NCBI GenBank assembly: GCA_018826515.1
Contig: JAHKAM010000038.1
Location: forward strand, 1 to 62,008
Length of the DNA: 62,008 nt
Origin: Alphaproteobacteria bacterium
Lineage (GTDB): Bacteria; Pseudomonadota; Alphaproteobacteria; Caulobacterales; Caulobacteraceae
Direction of reading: 5' to 3'
In this document: piece by piece, positions 59,641-62,008 of the stretch
Numbering within the stretch: the first letter of the stretch is position 1
Layout: each line of letters starts with the position of its first letter
Notes under the pieces: generated by a model
What the model was told of the DNA's origin: nothing
Databases searched by the model: none
The model's input: only the letters and a program-made list of their open reading frames with translations
Program-made: the position numbers and the translations under genes

Positions 59641-62008
59641 CTAGTCCAGCGTGCGCTTGATCTCTTCGACCGTGAAGCACTCGATGTAGTCGCCGGCCTT
59701 GATGTCCTGGAAGCCCTGGAAATGCATGCCGCACTCCTGGCCCGACGGGACCTCGTTGACCTCGTCCTTGAAGCGCTTGAGCGTGTTGAGCACGCCCAGC
59801 TCCAGCACCACCACGTCGTCGCGGATGATGCGGACCTTGGCGCCCTTGCGGACCACGCCTTCGGACACCCGGCAACCGGCGATCTTGCCGGTCTTGGAGA
59901 TGTCGAAGACCTGCAGCACCGCCGCGTTGCCGAGGAAGGTTTCCCGTTGCAGCGGGGCCAGCATGCCGGACAGCACGCCCTTCATGTCGTCGAGCAGGTC
60001 GTAGATGATCGCGTAGTAGCGGATCTCGACGCCCTCGCGCTCGGCGAGGTCCTTGGCCTGTTTCGAGGCGCGGACGTTGAAGCCGAGGATCGGCGCGCCG
60101 GCCGACTTGGCCAGCTGGACGTCGCTCTCGGTGATGCCGCCGGCGCCCGACATGACGGTGCGGGCGCGGACCTCCTCGTTGCCCATCTTGTCGAGCGAGC
60201 TGACGATGGCCTCGGCCGAACCCTGCACGTCGGCCTTGATGATGACCGGCAGTTCCGAGACCTTCTTGGACTGCAGCTTGGACATCATGTCGACCAGGCT
60301 GACCTGGTTGATGCCGCCGGTCAGCTTCTCGCGCTTGATGCGGGCGCGGTATTCGGTCAGCTCGCGGGCGCGGGCCTCGCTCTCGACCACGGCGAAGGGT
60401 TCGCCGGGGCTCGGGGCTTCGTCGAGGCCGAGGATCTCGACCGGAACCGACGGACCGGCCTCGCTGAGCTGGGTGTTGCGCTCGTCGAGCAGGGCGCGAA
60501 CCTTGCCCCAAGCCGAACCGGCCACGACGATGTCGGCGCGCTTCAGCGTGCCGCGCTTGACCAGAACGGTGGCGACCGGGCCGCGACCCTTGTCCAGCTT
60601 GGCCTCGATGACCACGCCTTCCGAGGTGCGTTCCGGATCGGCCTTCAGATCCATCATTTCGGCCTGCACCAGGATGGCCTCGATCAGGCCGTCCAGATTG
60701 GTGCGGTTCTTGGCCGAGACCTCGATGATCTGGGTGTCGCCGCCCAGGCTCTCGGCGATGACTTCGTACTGCAGAAGTTCGTTGACCACCTTGAGCGGAT
60801 TGGCGTCCGGCTTGTCGATCTTGTTGACCGCCACGATGATCGGGGCGTTGGCCGCCTTGGCGTGCTGGATGGCCTCGATGGTCTGGGGCATGACGCCGTC
60901 GTCGGCGGCCACGACCAGGACCACGATGTCCGTAACGTTGGCTCCGCGGGCGCGCATCGCCGAGAAGGCGGCGTGGCCGGGGGTGTCGAGGAAGGTGACG
61001 CGGGCGTCGTTCGGCAGTCGGACCTGATAGGCGCCGATGTGCTGGGTGATGCCGCCGGCCTCGCCCGAGGCGACGTCGGTGGTGCGCAGGGCGTCCAGCA
61101 GCGAGGTCTTGCCGTGGTCGACGTGGCCCATGATGGCCACCACCGGCGCGCGGGGCGTGGTCGCCTCGTCGTCGATGGCGTCGGACAGGAAGCCGGTCTC
61201 GATGTCGGACTCGGACACGCGCTTGACGGTCATGCCGTATTCGTCGGCCACCAGTTCGGCGGTGTCGGTGTCGATCACGTCGGTGATCTTCACCATCAGG
61301 CCCTGACGCATCAGGAATTTGACGATGTCGACGCCGCGCACGGCCATCCGGTTGGCCAGATCGCCCACGGTGATGACGTCGGGAATGACGACCTCGCGCG
61401 GACGGTTCGGGGCGTCGGTGGAGCCGCCCTTGCGCTTTTCCTTCTCACGTTCGCGGGCGCGGCGGACCGAGGCCAGCGAACGCATCCGCTCGGCCGTGTC
61501 GCCGTCGCCGGCGACCGACTGGATGGTCAGGCGGCCTTCACGGCGCTTGGGTTCGCCGCGCGTGCGGCTGACGGCCTTGCCGGCGTCCGAGAAACGCTTG
61601 TCGCGATCATCCTCGGGCTTGAGCGGGCGGGCGAAGCCGCCGCCGGGCGCGCGGCTCGGACGGGCCACCTCGGCCTGGGCCGGAGGGGCGTTCGGGGTCG
61701 GACGGCCGCCGGGGCCGGTTCGGGCGCCCGGACGGGCGGCGCCCGGCGCCGGACGCGGGGTCAGGGCCGAATAGCGGACCGGCTCGGCCGGACGCCCGGT
61801 CGGGCGGGCCGGCGCGGCGGGACGGTCGGAATAGGCGCGTTCGCCGCCGCCCATGGCTTCTTCACGGGCCGAGCGGCCGCCGAAGGCCGGGCCGGCGGGG
61901 GCGCGGGAGGGGTTGGGGGCCTTGGGCACGCGCTGGCCGAAATTGACCACGGGACGCGCCGGCGGGGCCGGACGCGCGGGGGCGGCGGGGGCGGGGGCGG
62001 GGGCCGGC
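59641..62008 (-). CDS. infB: translation initiation factor IF-2, N-terminus outside window
   Basis: About 789 residues of IF-2, a GTPase that brings initiator tRNA to the ribosome. In order: a Pro/Ala/Arg-rich linker, IF2_N-type helical segment, GTPase domain with the P-loop [12 protein letters not shown] and VNKIDKPDA, then the EF-Tu-like domains and the IF2-C domain ending with [13 protein letters not shown]. The frame is open to the right edge, so the gene is cut there and its true start lies beyond 62008. Confidence 0.96.
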   Translation of the reverse strand, partial: PAPAPAPAAPARPAPPARPVVNFGQRVPKAPNPSRAPAGPAFGGRSAREEAMGGGERAYSDRPAAPARPTGRPAEPVRYSALTPRPAPGAARPGARTGPGGRPTPNAPPAQAEVARPSRAPGGGFARPLKPEDDRDKRFSDAGKAVSRTRGEPKRREGRLTIQSVAGDGDTAERMRSLASVRRAREREKEKRKGGSTDAPNRPREVVIPDVITVGDLANRMAVRGVDIVKFLMRQGLMVKITDVIDTDTAELVADEYGMTVKRVSESDIETGFLSDAIDDEATTPRAPVVAIMGHVDHGKTSLLDALRTTDVASGEAGGITQHIGAYQVRLPNDARVTFLDTPGHAAFSAMRARGANVTDIVVLVVAADDGVMPQTIEAIQHAKAANAPIIVAVNKIDKPDANPLKVVNELLQYEVIAESLGGDTQIIEVSAKNRTNLDGLIEAILVQAEMMDLKADPERTSEGVVIEAKLDKGRGPVATVLVKRGTLKRADIVVAGSAWGKVRALLDERNTQLSEAGPSVPVEILGLDEAPSPGEPFAVVESEARARELTEYRARIKREKLTGGINQVSLVDMMSKLQSKKVSELPVIIKADVQGSAEAIVSSLDKMGNEEVRARTVMSGAGGITESDVQLAKSAGAPILGFNVRASKQAKDLAEREGVEIRYYAIIYDLLDDMKGVLSGMLAPLQRETFLGNAAVLQVFDISKTGKIAGCRVSEGVVRKGAKVRIIRDDVVVLELGVLNTLKRFKDEVNEVPSGQECGMHFQGFQDIKAGDYIECFTVEEIKRTLD

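Overview
The window is GC-rich (about two thirds G+C), gene-dense alphaproteobacterial chromosome. Its gene content points to the Caulobacteraceae, most likely a Brevundimonas-like organism: a CpdR cell-cycle regulator, a ChvI-ChvG two-component pair followed by a short HprK and a mannose-type EIIA/HPr pair, a RegB-RegA pair, an alphaproteobacterial-type histidyl-tRNA synthetase and many small lipoproteins of caulobacterial style. The genus is an inference from gene content; no 16S gene is present. There is no prophage, integrase, transposase or CRISPR array.

Layout. 1-9.2 kb: two small lipoproteins, bifunctional mnmC, the two methylmalonyl-CoA mutase subunits, a glutathione transferase, tRNA-Val(GAC), cpdR and an N-formylglutamate amidohydrolase. 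9.2-15 kb: a likely small RNA gene, a DUF599 membrane protein, ppa, cobT, and a minus-strand group coq7-dsbB-exoD. 15-21 kb: gloA with a lipoprotein, a lower-GC islet of orphan genes (about 16.4-17.8 kb), a DUF885 protein, a zinc-ribbon protein and a two-gene HEPN module. 21-27.6 kb: a large unknown protein divergent from chvI-chvG-hprK-EIIA-HPr, then an endonuclease/exonuclease/phosphatase-fold protein. 27.6-34 kb: trhO, tRNA-Ala(CGC), yggT, a 3-hydroxyacyl-CoA dehydrogenase, two membrane proteins and hisS. 34-45 kb: an M13 peptidase, a Kef-type antiporter, TetR and PadR regulators, a Rieske oxygenase, an alpha/beta hydrolase and a class A penicillin-binding protein. 45-53 kb: a YgjP-type peptidase, a polyhydroxybutyrate depolymerase, an ECF sigma factor with its DUF6768 partner, a SCO protein, regB-regA and a membrane-anchored serine hydrolase. 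53-62 kb: the translation and RNA-turnover cluster, read leftwards as infB, three unrelated genes, rbfA, truB, rpsO, pnp; infB runs off the right edge.

Themes. Several genes serve envelope and stress sensing (ChvIG, PBP1A, DsbB, ExoD, ECF-DUF6768, PadR operon) and redox control (RegBA, SCO, Coq7). mutA/mutB, the 3-hydroxyacyl-CoA dehydrogenase and the PHB depolymerase fit a carbon-storage and propionyl-CoA economy. The most unusual material lies between genes: a candidate CCUCC-motif small RNA with its own promoter and terminator, a perfect palindrome at the end of hisS, three copies of a long inverted-repeat element, a separate 31-bp inverted repeat, and operator-like repeats next to padR and the serine hydrolase.
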